Positions 36,519 to 45,308 of a stretch of DNA of 64,000 nt are shown here, piece after piece. Within the stretch, counting starts at the first letter, position 1; each line of letters opens with the position of its first letter. The notes under the pieces were generated by a model, which was not told the origin of the DNA, made no database searches, and worked only from the letters and a program-made list of their open reading frames with translations. The stretch lies in the NCBI GenBank assembly GCA_019057385.1, contig JAHQJS010000007.1, positions 711,685 to 775,684 of the forward strand, given 5' to 3'. Source of the DNA: Candidatus Borrarchaeum weybense. GTDB taxonomy: Archaea; Asgardarchaeota; Sifarchaeia; Borrarchaeales; Borrarchaeaceae. The position numbers and the translations under genes are program-made.

Positions 36519-37091
36519 TTGAAAATTTCTTTTCGAGATATTAAAAACAAGAAATTATTAATTTTAGGAGAAGTAGCAAGCGGTAAAACCCAACTTCTAA
36601 TTGAATTGTTGCAGGACACCCTTCAATATGCCGATAAAATCACATTGCTTGATTTTGCTCCATCAGTAAAATTTGTGAAAGGAATGAAAATCGGTGGACG
36701 TGTTAATGAAAGGATTGAAATGCCCTCTAATGTAGATTATTTATGCCCCGAGAGGGTAGAGACACCCCGATTAACGGCGGCTGAAACAAATTCTGCCAAA
36801 CAGTTACTAAGACTTGCTCATACAAATGCAAAAAATATGAGTTTAAAAATCAATGAATTCTTGAAAGCTCCAACAAACATTGTGTTTATTAATGATATCT
36901 CCCTGCTTTTTCAAGTTGGTAATATTGAGCCCGTCGAAAAACTCTTAGAGATCGTTAATACAGCTGTTATTACCGGCTATTACGGTAAAAAACTCGAAGA
37001 AGATCTAGGCACTGGTGTCTCAAAAAAGGAGCGGACATTAATGCAAAAATTATCTAGACAGGTTGATCTTGTTATTAATTTGAACCAGTAG
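36519..37091 (+). CDS. P-loop NTPase paired with the MIT-like protein
   Basis: 190 residues starting with TTG eight bases after GGAGG. Walker A GEVASGKT near residue 17 and a Walker-B-like strand NIVFIND near 128. No NKxD guanine motif, so it is not a classical small GTPase; ATP or GTP specificity is unknown. The fold suggests a KTI12/ATPase or SIMIBI-type domain. Co-transcribed with the MIT-like gene. Confidence 0.7.
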   Translation: MKISFRDIKNKKLLILGEVASGKTQLLIELLQDTLQYADKITLLDFAPSVKFVKGMKIGGRVNERIEMPSNVDYLCPERVETPRLTAAETNSAKQLLRLAHTNAKNMSLKINEFLKAPTNIVFINDISLLFQVGNIEPVEKLLEIVNTAVITGYYGKKLEEDLGTGVSKKERTLMQKLSRQVDLVINLNQ

Positions 37092-37107
37092 CAAACAATA
37101 ATTGAAA

Positions 37108-37641
37108 CTATTCTTCAAGAAATTCGTCGAGTATACCCGATTTTCTTAGGATTTTTAAAATAATGAAGCCTAAAACTGATCCAGGAATACAACTTGCTGC
37201 AAATGCTATCCAAAAGAACGTAATATTCGGTGTTGCTCCAATTAAAGGAGCAAAGATCAATGCGGAAATGGTCGCACCAATTATAACAGTTCCAAGAGGC
37301 TCTGCTAGTGCAGCATAATCAGTTTTTTTAAGATATTTGTAAATTATCCCTACCACAAAACCTCCTGGAAGGCCACCAGGAAATGCAAATATTGTGCCCC
37401 ATCCTAAAGAATTTCTAATTATTCCGATTACTAACGCAATAAAAACCGCATAAAGGGGTCCAAGAAGTATTCCTGCTATAGCATTAACTATATGTTGTCC
37501 TGGGAAGACCTTGGTTGGTCCAATAGGGAACCAAAGAAAAGATGCTAACAAAACACCTAAGGCGATTAAGACTGCACTTAAGGCTATTTTTTTAGTTTCA
37601 ACGACCTCTGTATATTTATTTTTTTGTAAGCCTCTTTCCAT
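37108..37641 (-). CDS. thiW: energy-coupling factor S-component for thiamine thiazole precursor
   Basis: 177 residues from the ATG at 37641, which follows GAGGAGG. The ThiW hallmark GPTKVFPGQHIVNAIAGILLGP is present, with about six membrane helices and GGLPGGFVVG. ThiW is the substrate-binding subunit of an ECF transporter for hydroxyethylthiazole. The shared ATPase subunits are not in the window. It converges with the P-loop NTPase and is divergent from the cytX-like gene. Confidence 0.85.
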   Translation of the reverse strand: MERGLQKNKYTEVVETKKIALSAVLIALGVLLASFLWFPIGPTKVFPGQHIVNAIAGILLGPLYAVFIALVIGIIRNSLGWGTIFAFPGGLPGGFVVGIIYKYLKKTDYAALAEPLGTVIIGATISALIFAPLIGATPNITFFWIAFAASCIPGSVLGFIILKILRKSGILDEFLEE

Positions 37642-37869
37642 TCCTTTTCCTCCTCGTTGAATCGTAAACGAAACAACTCTTAGATTGACTTTTATTTTGA
37701 GCAACTTCAATTGAAAGTCTATTATTATCAATCATATATATATAGTATAACAAAATTATATCAATTTCTAGACAATAAATGAGCCACGAAGCAAGAAAAA
37801 TAGATTAATCCAATATATTGAGATTTATTGTTTATTATAAATCAGTTATAATTTGGAAGGGGATAATGT

Positions 37870-39201
37870 TTGACAAAAGCACTGTTTAAAAAGTTCAGAA
37901 TAAGCCCTCCTCCAGAATATGGAATAGAGTCCGTTCCTTCTAAATTGAAAAATTTACGTTTCCTTGATTATTTTGTATTATGGAGTTCTCTGGGAGTTGG
38001 ATTATTGGTTTTTTGGGCAGGTCTCCTTCTTGTACCAGGTCTAGGACTTGGCTTGGCGCTTTTAGCAATTCTCGTTGGACATCTTATCGGAAACTTGTTT
38101 CTAGCACTTGTTGGGACCATTGGTGCTGAAAATGGTATTCCCTCTATGGTTGCAGTTCGCCCATCATTTGGTATTCGTAGTTCATACTTGATGTCCATCT
38201 TGAATTTAATTCAATTAATCGGATGGGCATCTTTTGAGATACTCGTGATGGGACAAGCCGTCGATGCAATAATGGTTTCTACTTTTGGTTACTCTAATTA
38301 TGCCATTTGGGTTCTCGTTTTCGGATTCTTCGTTTTTTTATTAGCCTTTGGAGGTCCACTTACAGTAATAAGAGATTGGTTAAGGAAATTTGCGATTTGG
38401 CTCATTTATGGATTAGGTATTTGGATAACCATCATTGTCTTCACACAATACGATTTGGTTGCATTACTTAACGCTCCATCTACAGGCGAGTTAACATTTT
38501 CGGGAGGTATTGACCTAGTTATTGCGATGCCAATATCATGGGTTCCTCTTGTCGCAGATTATAATAGATTTTCTAAAAACTCGAAAGAAGATTTTTCAGG
38601 CACATATTTAGGTTTCCTAATCACTAGTGGCTGGTGTTATGCTCTAGGAGCTATCACGACATTAGCTACAGGTGAGCCAAACCCCGTTCTCCTTATTATG
38701 GTAATTGTAGGTCCAATTGCAGCTATTCCTTCACTATTAATAGTAGTAACTGATGAAACAGACAATGGGTTTGCAGACGTATACTCTGCTGCAATTTCCG
38801 TCCAAAACGTCTTTCCGAAGGTTAAACAGTGGAAATTAATTATTATAATCAGTATAATAAGTACAGCGCTTGCCTTAGTTTTTGGTTTATCCCCACAGTT
38901 TGAGGAGTATTATATTAATTTCTTGCTTTGGATTGGCTCAGTATTTATTCCTCTATTTGGAATTGTGATCATCGATTACTTTGTTGTGAGAAAGAAGAAG
39001 TTTGATATTTCTGCGATATATGAAAGTAAAAAAGGCGCACTATACTGGTATTGGAAGGGGATTAATCCGCGTGCAATTATTGCATGGATCTGTGGTGTAA
39101 TGATATACTGGATACTTATCTTTGCAGTTCCATGGCTTGGAGGATCACTACTTAGTTTGATAAGTGCCGCTGTTCTCTATTGGCTATTTACAAAACTCTA
39201 G
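37870..39201 (+). CDS. cytX: NCS1-family permease, probably hydroxymethylpyrimidine transporter
   Basis: 443 residues, about twelve helices, with the NCS1 N-terminal pattern (LDYFVLWSSLGVGLLVFWAG) and the NGIPSMVAVRPSFGIRSSYL loop. The mid-protein PISWVPLVADYNRFSK motif is typical of cytosine/purine permeases. Position directly upstream of thiDN and opposite thiW makes CytX (HMP uptake) the best call rather than cytosine permease. TTG start after GGAAGGGGATAATG. The 228-base divergent gap to thiW shows no TPP riboswitch pattern. Confidence 0.8.
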   Translation: MTKALFKKFRISPPPEYGIESVPSKLKNLRFLDYFVLWSSLGVGLLVFWAGLLLVPGLGLGLALLAILVGHLIGNLFLALVGTIGAENGIPSMVAVRPSFGIRSSYLMSILNLIQLIGWASFEILVMGQAVDAIMVSTFGYSNYAIWVLVFGFFVFLLAFGGPLTVIRDWLRKFAIWLIYGLGIWITIIVFTQYDLVALLNAPSTGELTFSGGIDLVIAMPISWVPLVADYNRFSKNSKEDFSGTYLGFLITSGWCYALGAITTLATGEPNPVLLIMVIVGPIAAIPSLLIVVTDETDNGFADVYSAAISVQNVFPKVKQWKLIIIISIISTALALVFGLSPQFEEYYINFLLWIGSVFIPLFGIVIIDYFVVRKKKFDISAIYESKKGALYWYWKGINPRAIIAWICGVMIYWILIFAVPWLGGSLLSLISAAVLYWLFTKL

Positions 39202-39255
39202 AACAAATATTTGGCTTTTTAGATTAGCAAACTCAAGAATAAGGTGAAATATATT

Positions 39256-40608
39256 ATGAGAAAGATTCCCTGTGCTTTAACTATAGCTGGTTCCGACAGT
39301 GGGGGCGGGGCGGGTATTCAGGCAGACTTAAAAACATTTGCAGCCCTCGGTGTTCATGGAATGAGCGCAATCACAGCAGTAACAGCACAAAATACGGTTG
39401 ATGTAACCGCGATTCAAGATATATCTCCTGATTTAATAAGCGCTCAAATTAATGCAGTTTGGGACGATATTGGTGTGGATGCTGCTAAAACGGGTATGCT
39501 TCACACTGTTGAAATTATTAAAGTAGTTGCAGAGGAAATCGAAAATAAGGGATTTCCTACTGTTGTTGATCCCGTTATGATATCAAAAAGTGGTGTTCCT
39601 TTACTCAAAGAGGAAGCTGTGAATAGTTTGATCTCCCATATCCTCCCAAAAGCTGATGTTATAACTCCAAATGCTCATGAAGCAGAAAAACTCTCTGGAA
39701 TGCAGATAGAGTCCCTTGAAGACGCCAAGAAAGCGGCGATAAACCTAGCAGAATTAGGTCCAAAGGCAGTCGTGGTAAAAGGAGGACATATTTTTTCTGA
39801 GGATGGTTCAATAGATGTATTATATTATAATGAGGAATTTGTTACAGTGACCTCCGAAAGAATTGATACTAAAACGACGCATGGAACTGGATGTTGTTTT
39901 GCTGCAGCAATTGCTGCTGAAATCGCTAAAGGAAAAGATATAAACGAAGCTTTTATTGTTGCAAAAGACCTTATTACCGAAGGAATACGACATGGACTCC
40001 CACTTGGTAAAGGATATGGCCCCGTTAGTCCTATGGCCCATCTTTACAACGAAGCTGAGAGATATTATGTTCTAAAAGATGTACAAAATGCGCTTGAGAA
40101 ACTTGAGAAAAATCCAAAAATGATTCAACTCATTCCAGAAGTACGATCAAACTTAATTATGGCTACATCTTATGCTATAGACGCTAAAGATGTTGTTGGT
40201 ATTCCAGGGCGAATAACTGCTACAAAGGATGGAATAAAAGCTGTTATGTGTCCAACTTTCGGCGTATCTCAGCATGTAGCGAACACTATATTAACTGCAA
40301 AAAGATATGATCCTTTAATTAAAGCTGGAATGAATTTGCGTTATTCTGAAGAAATTCTTGAGATATGTAAAAAATCGAATTTCTTAATTTCCTGTTATGA
40401 CCGTAAAAAGGAACCTCAGGATATAAAAACGAAAGAGGGCAAAACAACAGCTTGGGGCGCTGAGCAAGCGATTGAAGCTGTTGGAAGAGTGCCAGACGTT
40501 ATCTACCACACCGGTGACTTGGGAAAAGAACCAATGATAACAATATTGGGCAATTCAGCATTAGCTGTTGCCCAAAAGGTCTTAAGAATTTCAAAAAATC
40601 TGCCCTAA
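39256..40608 (+). CDS. thiDN: bifunctional HMP(-P) kinase / thiamine-phosphate synthase
   Basis: 450 residues. ThiD domain: AGSDSGGGAGIQADLKTFAA, DPVMISKSGVPLL, and THGTGCCFAAAIAAEIAKG. ThiN domain in the last ~180 residues: LIPEVRSNLIMATSYAIDAKDV, GRITATKDGIKAV, TAWGAEQAIEAVGRVPDVIYHTG. The protein phosphorylates HMP twice, then joins HMP-PP to thiazole phosphate to make thiamine phosphate. This fusion is typical of archaea. The ATG at 39256 follows AAGGTGA. Confidence 0.93.
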   Translation: MRKIPCALTIAGSDSGGGAGIQADLKTFAALGVHGMSAITAVTAQNTVDVTAIQDISPDLISAQINAVWDDIGVDAAKTGMLHTVEIIKVVAEEIENKGFPTVVDPVMISKSGVPLLKEEAVNSLISHILPKADVITPNAHEAEKLSGMQIESLEDAKKAAINLAELGPKAVVVKGGHIFSEDGSIDVLYYNEEFVTVTSERIDTKTTHGTGCCFAAAIAAEIAKGKDINEAFIVAKDLITEGIRHGLPLGKGYGPVSPMAHLYNEAERYYVLKDVQNALEKLEKNPKMIQLIPEVRSNLIMATSYAIDAKDVVGIPGRITATKDGIKAVMCPTFGVSQHVANTILTAKRYDPLIKAGMNLRYSEEILEICKKSNFLISCYDRKKEPQDIKTKEGKTTAWGAEQAIEAVGRVPDVIYHTGDLGKEPMITILGNSALAVAQKVLRISKNLP

Positions 40609-40750
40609 AATTTACATGGATTATGCGAAGGTTTAAAGCGGAAAATAGAGGGTACCTTCAAGAAAAATTATAAAAAGAAGGAGCTTCATACAGAACGTTT
40701 TACCTATAGATATGATGTATATAGTCTACTTCAATAGAAGGTGAGTAAGT

Positions 40751-40984
40751 TTGCAACCTCCACCACCAGAAATTCTATTCGGTTTTGGTATTTTAGCACT
40801 TATGATAGCCATTGGAGTTATATGGTTTGTAGTTGCTATATTGATTGCAGTCTGGGTGTATAGAGATGCCGAAAAGAGGGGCGAGAGCGGAGCATTGTGG
40901 TTAATTATCGTATTGATTACGGGGATAATCGGTTTGATAATTTGGCTGATTGTCAGGGGAGACAAGCCTGAGATAAAATCATAA
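40751..40984 (+). CDS. small two-helix membrane protein, paralogue of 31784-32134
   Basis: 77 residues, TTG start nine bases after GAAGGTG. The segment from VWVYRDAEKRGESG to IVRGDKP is near identical to the zinc-ribbon protein at 31784-32134, but the protein stops after the second helix and has no zinc ribbon. The N-terminal helix differs in sequence. Converges with the first ectodomain gene. Confidence 0.68.
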   Translation: MQPPPPEILFGFGILALMIAIGVIWFVVAILIAVWVYRDAEKRGESGALWLIIVLITGIIGLIIWLIVRGDKPEIKS

Positions 40985-41014
40985 AAACAATCACAATAAA
41001 AAAAAGAAGATAAA

Positions 41015-41542
41015 CTAAACGAAATCGATGTACACTGTTGCAGTGAAGTCTGGGATTGTCTCAAAGTTAAAAATCACATCAAGTCGAACTGATTGACCTC
41101 TTACTTCTTCTTTATACTCTGCGATTTCTTCAGCAGCTACAGTAAAACTATCAGTTTCGTCCAGTCCAGCAAGGATATCAAACCCTTCTTTTCCATCACC
41201 ATCATCATCAGCATTATCGACATCGATGTTGTGCGTATAGATCTTAACTTCCCAGTCCCAGATTCCTAGAATCCTTTGGACAGAATAAATCTCCATGGAC
41301 ATATCCGTGAGATGGACCGTCTCACCGTTATTTTGAATAGCGAGGTCTACACTGATAGCATTGTCAACGTTTATTGTAAGTGGGTTATCCTTAGTATTGT
41401 ACTGAGATACATCATTGCCGTTTATTAAAACTGTCATCGATAGATCCTGGTGTGTGTATGCTGCATTAGATAGCGGAGCGAACGTACTAAGTGCAAATAG
41501 AGCTACAAGCAATAAACCAATTATTGATGTAGATTTCCTCAA
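41015..41542 (-). CDS. exported ectodomain-only protein (family member A)
   Basis: 175 residues. A signal peptide (residues 1-27, ending PLSNAAYTHQD) is followed by an all-beta domain of about 145 residues: LSMTVLINGNDVS, a NNGETVHL turn, and a VDNADDDGDGKEGFD loop that resembles an EF-hand-type Ca-binding loop. It ends with FNFETIPDFTATVYIDF. No anchor. It is one of four paralogues in this region. TTG start after AGGAAAGGTGA. A 198-base mobile element separates it from its conserved promoter motif at 41825. Confidence 0.72.
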   Translation of the reverse strand: MRKSTSIIGLLLVALFALSTFAPLSNAAYTHQDLSMTVLINGNDVSQYNTKDNPLTINVDNAISVDLAIQNNGETVHLTDMSMEIYSVQRILGIWDWEVKIYTHNIDVDNADDDGDGKEGFDILAGLDETDSFTVAAEEIAEYKEEVRGQSVRLDVIFNFETIPDFTATVYIDFV

Positions 41543-41589
41543 AATAATTCACCTTTCCTAAAGTCTTTTCTCATTATCCAATTATCTGA

Positions 41590-41787
41590 GTGAGCTACCT
41601 CGTGCTTAAGCCTTGAGGCTTCCTGCTTCTACGACAGACTCGATCCCCTTGCGGGTTACGGAGGTCTTATCTCCACAGGCTTAACATCCCTACGCCCCGT
41701 AGGTACTCATAGACGCAAGGAGCACCAGATTATATGAACCCAACGCCATTCATCACCACGCTAAAACATTGGTGCTTTCTTGCTTGG
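41590..41787 (-). mobile_element. non-autonomous IS200/IS605-family element, omega-RNA-like
   Basis: 198 bases, same structure as the copy at 35182: right end GTGAGCTACC at the low coordinate and CCAAGCAAGAAAGC (minus strand) at the high coordinate, with internal omega-RNA-like core. It sits between a promoter motif (41825-41835) and the gene starting at 41542. Removing it restores a motif-to-start distance of about 91 bases, the same as in sister genes. This also fixes the element boundaries. Confidence 0.8.
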
Positions 41788-41819
41788 CTTTTTGTAAGAT
41801 AAATAGATCTCCATCTTTA

Positions 41820-41836
41820 ATAATTCTTTTAGTACA
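41820..41836 (-). promoter_or_regulatory. conserved promoter motif for the ectodomain gene at 41015
   Basis: Minus strand TGTACTAAAAGAATTATTAA: the motif TGTACTAAAA, then a TATA-like TTATTAAA (which runs to lower coordinates). It recurs at 42515 and 46224 and, as TGTACCAA, at 45466 and 45517. A mobile element now lies between it and its gene. Confidence 0.55.
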
Positions 41837-42057
41837 ATTTTTTCCCTTACTATAAGGTTTTTTAATTTGAAACAAAGCAAGAATGCTACCCACTTTAGTT
41901 AGAAATGAATTGCTAAAGGCAGATACTTGTGAAAAAGATTGTTTAGACTTAATAAATAAGCCTGGAAAAAGTCTAGTTTGGTAAAATAAATAATAAGATA
42001 AAAAAATGAAAAATCTGGAGTTCTTGATATCGAAATGCTACTCAATCTAAAGAGCCA

Positions 42058-42429
42058 TTATTGAGTCTTCCAGAAATATTTGAGTGCATACAAAAGATAT
42101 ATCGTTAGAACTAGGAATGAACCAAATGTAAGCCACGTAGCAGTCAAGCCTAACGCTGAAATTATTAAACCGATTACTGCGAGTACGGTAGTGGCAAACC
42201 AAGACCATTTTTTCATGTACCATAATCCACTTCCCACAGCCATCACGATAAGCGCTAGGAAAATCCAGCCAATCCCTAAAATCAACTCATTACCTACGCC
42301 CCACAACGGTGTCGTAAGTAGTGTGACTGCTATAACCCCTAGGAAGATCAATCCTCGGACTAATACAATGATACCAACGATATAGACTAGAATTGCTAAA
42401 AGGGTGATACCAATAGGTCGTTTTTCCAT
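42058..42429 (-). CDS. four-helix membrane protein in the ectodomain cluster
   Basis: 123 residues, four hydrophobic helices (GITLLAILVYIVGIIVLVRG and later segments), with KKWSW and YALKYFWKTQ near the loops and end. Family not firmly recognised; resembles small DUF2127-type or related archaeal membrane proteins. GGAGAG precedes the ATG. The promoter carries the same TGTACTAAAA plus TTATCAAA motif as the ectodomain genes, 92 bases upstream, so it is probably co-regulated with them. Confidence 0.65.
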   Translation of the reverse strand: MEKRPIGITLLAILVYIVGIIVLVRGLIFLGVIAVTLLTTPLWGVGNELILGIGWIFLALIVMAVGSGLWYMKKWSWFATTVLAVIGLIISALGLTATWLTFGSFLVLTIYLLYALKYFWKTQ

Positions 42430-42504
42430 ATTATTCTCTCCTCATTTTTTTGATTTTCATTATTTAGAATTACTTATCAGTTAAAACTGATATAATAGAG
42501 TTTA

Positions 42505-42526
42505 TTTGATAAGCCTTTTAGTACAC
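42505..42526 (-). promoter_or_regulatory. conserved promoter motif for the gene at 42058
   Basis: Minus strand TGTACTAAAAGGCTTATCAA: TGTACTAAAA, three bases, then TTATCAAATA as the TATA-like box. The GTAC core is 92 bases from the ATG at 42429, the same spacing as in the two ectodomain-only genes. Confidence 0.6.
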
Positions 42527-42589
42527 CGTTTGCACATGCCAAAAATCGATTGTGGGGCATTTTTTGCATGAAAAAAATCGAGTTCACGC

Positions 42590-43795
42590 CTAAACAAAAC
42601 TTTCAGGTAGAATTTTTCGTAAGACAAGATTCTTTTTGTTAATAAAAAACTTCTTTTGTCCATTTTCCAGTATAACGTTAATTATTTTTGCGTCTACAAG
42701 CTTTTTCATATTATATCTGATGGTTCCCTGAGATTTCCCTAATTGCTTTGCAATAAGATTCTGGTATGCCCCAGGGTTTTTTGAAATGAATTGAACTATC
42801 GCTTTAGCAGTATTGCTTTTTAATATTAATCGGGGATCCTTCGGTGAAATCTTTCTTCCAGTTGGATAATAAACTTTGTACTGCTTATATCTATGAGAGC
42901 CAATAAATCCAAAATCTTCTAGAACCTGTAAATGCCAAACTCCTGCAAAGGGTCCTATATCGATATAATCAATAATCTCACGAAAATGGGCACCCTCATT
43001 ATTGATAATATAGTCGTAAATTTTCTCTCTGGTAACATTCGTTAAAATTTCATCTTTTTTAAGATTTCTAACCGCCGGTGGACGAATTACTGTCCCAATA
43101 GCTACACAAAACGTAGCTAATTTTTTCACAACTTTGAAGGTAAATTCCCTATTTGTAAGGATAACCGCAAAAGAGACGGCTATCGCACTTATTGTAGAGA
43201 ATACAATCAATTCTGACGTTTGAATTCCTTTAAAAAGATCAAATAAGCCATTAGAACCTTCAGATGCTATTTGTCCTTCTCTTAGGTATACGGTAATAAA
43301 ATAATCTGGGATAATTTCAAAGTTAAGGTTGATATCAACACGCACTCGTTGACCTCTAATTTGCTCTTTATACTCTTTAATCTCTTCTGAATATACAACA
43401 AAATTACGGGATTCACTCATTCCCGACTCTATATCAAAACCTTCTTTTCCATCACCGTCTTCATCATTATTGTCGACATCTATGTAATGTGTAAAAACTT
43501 TCGCTTCTTGATCCCATAAGAGAATCTCTTGAACTGTATAGACATCGATTGACGCATCGATTAGGTGAACAGATTCGCCAGCGTTTGATATATCTAAATC
43601 TATTTCTATATCGTTTTCAATATCTATTACAAGCGGAGTTTCCTTAGTATTATGCAGAGATATGTCATTATCATTTACTAAAACTGTAAATGTGAGGTCG
43701 TGGTGTGTATATGAGGCGTTTAGAGACGAAACAAGAGCATTAATGGTGAAAAGCATCATAAAAATGAAAACTAGAACAGACACAGATTTTCTCAA
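42590..43795 (-). CDS. membrane-tethered regulator: ectodomain, TM helix, tandem winged helix (member B)
   Basis: 401 residues. Signal peptide 1-28; shared beta ectodomain ~30-185 with a DVDNNDEDGDGKEGFD loop; one membrane helix near 200 (ELIVFSTISAIAVSFAVIL); then a cytoplasmic part starting after VAIGTVIRPPAVRNLKKDE with two winged-helix units (GAHFREIIDYIDIGPFAGVW ... and GAYQNLIAKQLGKSQGTIRY). The cytoplasmic part resembles COG3398 regulators. The layout, sensor outside and DNA-binding domain inside, suggests a one-component transmembrane transcription factor. TTG start. Confidence 0.75.
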   Translation of the reverse strand: MRKSVSVLVFIFMMLFTINALVSSLNASYTHHDLTFTVLVNDNDISLHNTKETPLVIDIENDIEIDLDISNAGESVHLIDASIDVYTVQEILLWDQEAKVFTHYIDVDNNDEDGDGKEGFDIESGMSESRNFVVYSEEIKEYKEQIRGQRVRVDINLNFEIIPDYFITVYLREGQIASEGSNGLFDLFKGIQTSELIVFSTISAIAVSFAVILTNREFTFKVVKKLATFCVAIGTVIRPPAVRNLKKDEILTNVTREKIYDYIINNEGAHFREIIDYIDIGPFAGVWHLQVLEDFGFIGSHRYKQYKVYYPTGRKISPKDPRLILKSNTAKAIVQFISKNPGAYQNLIAKQLGKSQGTIRYNMKKLVDAKIINVILENGQKKFFINKKNLVLRKILPESFV

Positions 43796-43982
43796 AATGC
43801 TTTCATCCCTTGTTTGGAAGCCAATAGACTTTTTATTGATTCTCTATATATACTTAAATTATTAAGTTTTAGAATGCATTAAAATCGATTTAATAAATAA
43901 AAAACATACTATAGAAATTCACAAATAAAAGATCCAGCAATTTGATTTAGGTAAAATGCTTTATCATTAAAAGAATTTGTAT

Positions 43983-45308
43983 TTACACTGAAAACGCATT
44001 TTCAGGGAGAATTCTACGTAAAGCTAGGTTCTTTTCGTTAATATAAAATCTCTTTTGCCCATTTTCCTTCATAATGTTGATTATTTTTGCGTCTACAAGC
44101 TTTTTCATATTATATCTAATCGCCCCTGAAGATTTCCCTAATTGCTTTGCAATAAGATTCTGGTATGCCCCAGGGTTTTTTAAAATAAAGCGAACGATCG
44201 CCTTAGCAGTCTTACTTTTTAATACTAAGCGGGGATCCTTCAGTGGAATTACTTTTCCTGCAATTAATGGATAGAAAATCTTATAGTGCTTATATCTGCG
44301 AGAGACAATGAATCCAAAGTCTTCTAGAACCTGCAAATGCCAGGTGCCCTCAAATGGACCAATATCAATGTGATTGATAATTTCGCGAAAATGAGCGCCT
44401 TCATGAGAACAAATGTAGTTATAAATTCGATCTCGGGTATCATTCGTTAATACCTCATCTTCTTTAAGATTTCTAATTGAAGGTGGACGAACTACAGTAC
44501 CAATAGCTACAATAAATGCTTCAGCACTTATAATAACAAAAAACATTTCACCAATCTTGAAAATTAGAGCTGCAAACTTGAGTGCAATTTTTTTATTCGT
44601 TTGCATTACAACAAATGAGACTAAAAGAGCGCTTGCTGTTGTATATAAAATCAATTGTGACGTTTCAACCCCTCTAAACGGGTCAAATAAGTCTATCGTA
44701 TATTCTGTATCTTGTGTAACTCCATTATCACTAATACCTTCCGTATTTCCGTCTGTTTCCGTTTTATTGGAGGCTTCTGGTGAAACTACACCTTCTTCTA
44801 TATAAACAGTAATAGTATAGTCAGATATAGTTTCAAAATTGAAAGTTAAATCAACCCGAGCTCTTTGATCTCTCATTAGTTCCTTGTATTCTTCAATATC
44901 TTTTGACCTTAATCTAAGACTTTTTGATTCTGCCAATCCAGCAACAATATCGAAACCTTCTCTTCCATCGCCATCTTCGTCACCATTATCAACATCGATG
45001 TTGTATTTAAAGATCTTTGTTTCATAATCCCAAAAAAGTGCTTTCTGGATTGTATAGACCTCAATTGATGTGTCTATTAAATGAATTGTCTCGCCTGTGT
45101 TCGAGATATCAAAATCTATCTCGATATCGTTATCTACATCCAATAAAAGTGGGTTATTTTTAGTGTGACTTGATACTTCACTACCGTTTATCAAGACAGT
45201 TATAGTAAGGTCTTGATGTGTATAAGCAGCATTTCCAGGGGAGATAAAAGCTGATAATGTGACTAGTGTTACAAATACCAGGATAAAGATGGGCAGATTT
45301 TTTTTCAA
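43983..45308 (-). CDS. membrane-tethered regulator: ectodomain, TM helix, tandem winged helix (member C)
   Basis: 441 residues, same plan as member B: signal peptide (ends SPGNAAYTHQD), ectodomain with DVDNGDEDGDGREGFD loop, a 40-residue Thr/Asp/Glu-rich linker, a first membrane helix (LILYTTASALLVSFVVM) and a second hydrophobic stretch (MFFVIISAEAFIVAIGTVV), then two winged-helix units. The second, GAYQNLIAKQLGKSSGAIRYNMKKLVDAKI, is almost identical to member B. The longer linker and second hydrophobic stretch differ from B. TTG start after GGTGA. Two TGTACC-type motif copies lie upstream. Confidence 0.75.
   Translation of the reverse strand: MKKNLPIFILVFVTLVTLSAFISPGNAAYTHQDLTITVLINGSEVSSHTKNNPLLLDVDNDIEIDFDISNTGETIHLIDTSIEVYTIQKALFWDYETKIFKYNIDVDNGDEDGDGREGFDIVAGLAESKSLRLRSKDIEEYKELMRDQRARVDLTFNFETISDYTITVYIEEGVVSPEASNKTETDGNTEGISDNGVTQDTEYTIDLFDPFRGVETSQLILYTTASALLVSFVVMQTNKKIALKFAALIFKIGEMFFVIISAEAFIVAIGTVVRPPSIRNLKEDEVLTNDTRDRIYNYICSHEGAHFREIINHIDIGPFEGTWHLQVLEDFGFIVSRRYKHYKIFYPLIAGKVIPLKDPRLVLKSKTAKAIVRFILKNPGAYQNLIAKQLGKSSGAIRYNMKKLVDAKIINIMKENGQKRFYINEKNLALRRILPENAFSV

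Noticed and set aside
37642..37869. Possible TPP riboswitch between thiW and the permease
   Set aside because: The conserved CTGAGA and the later GAACCTGA-type core are not seen.
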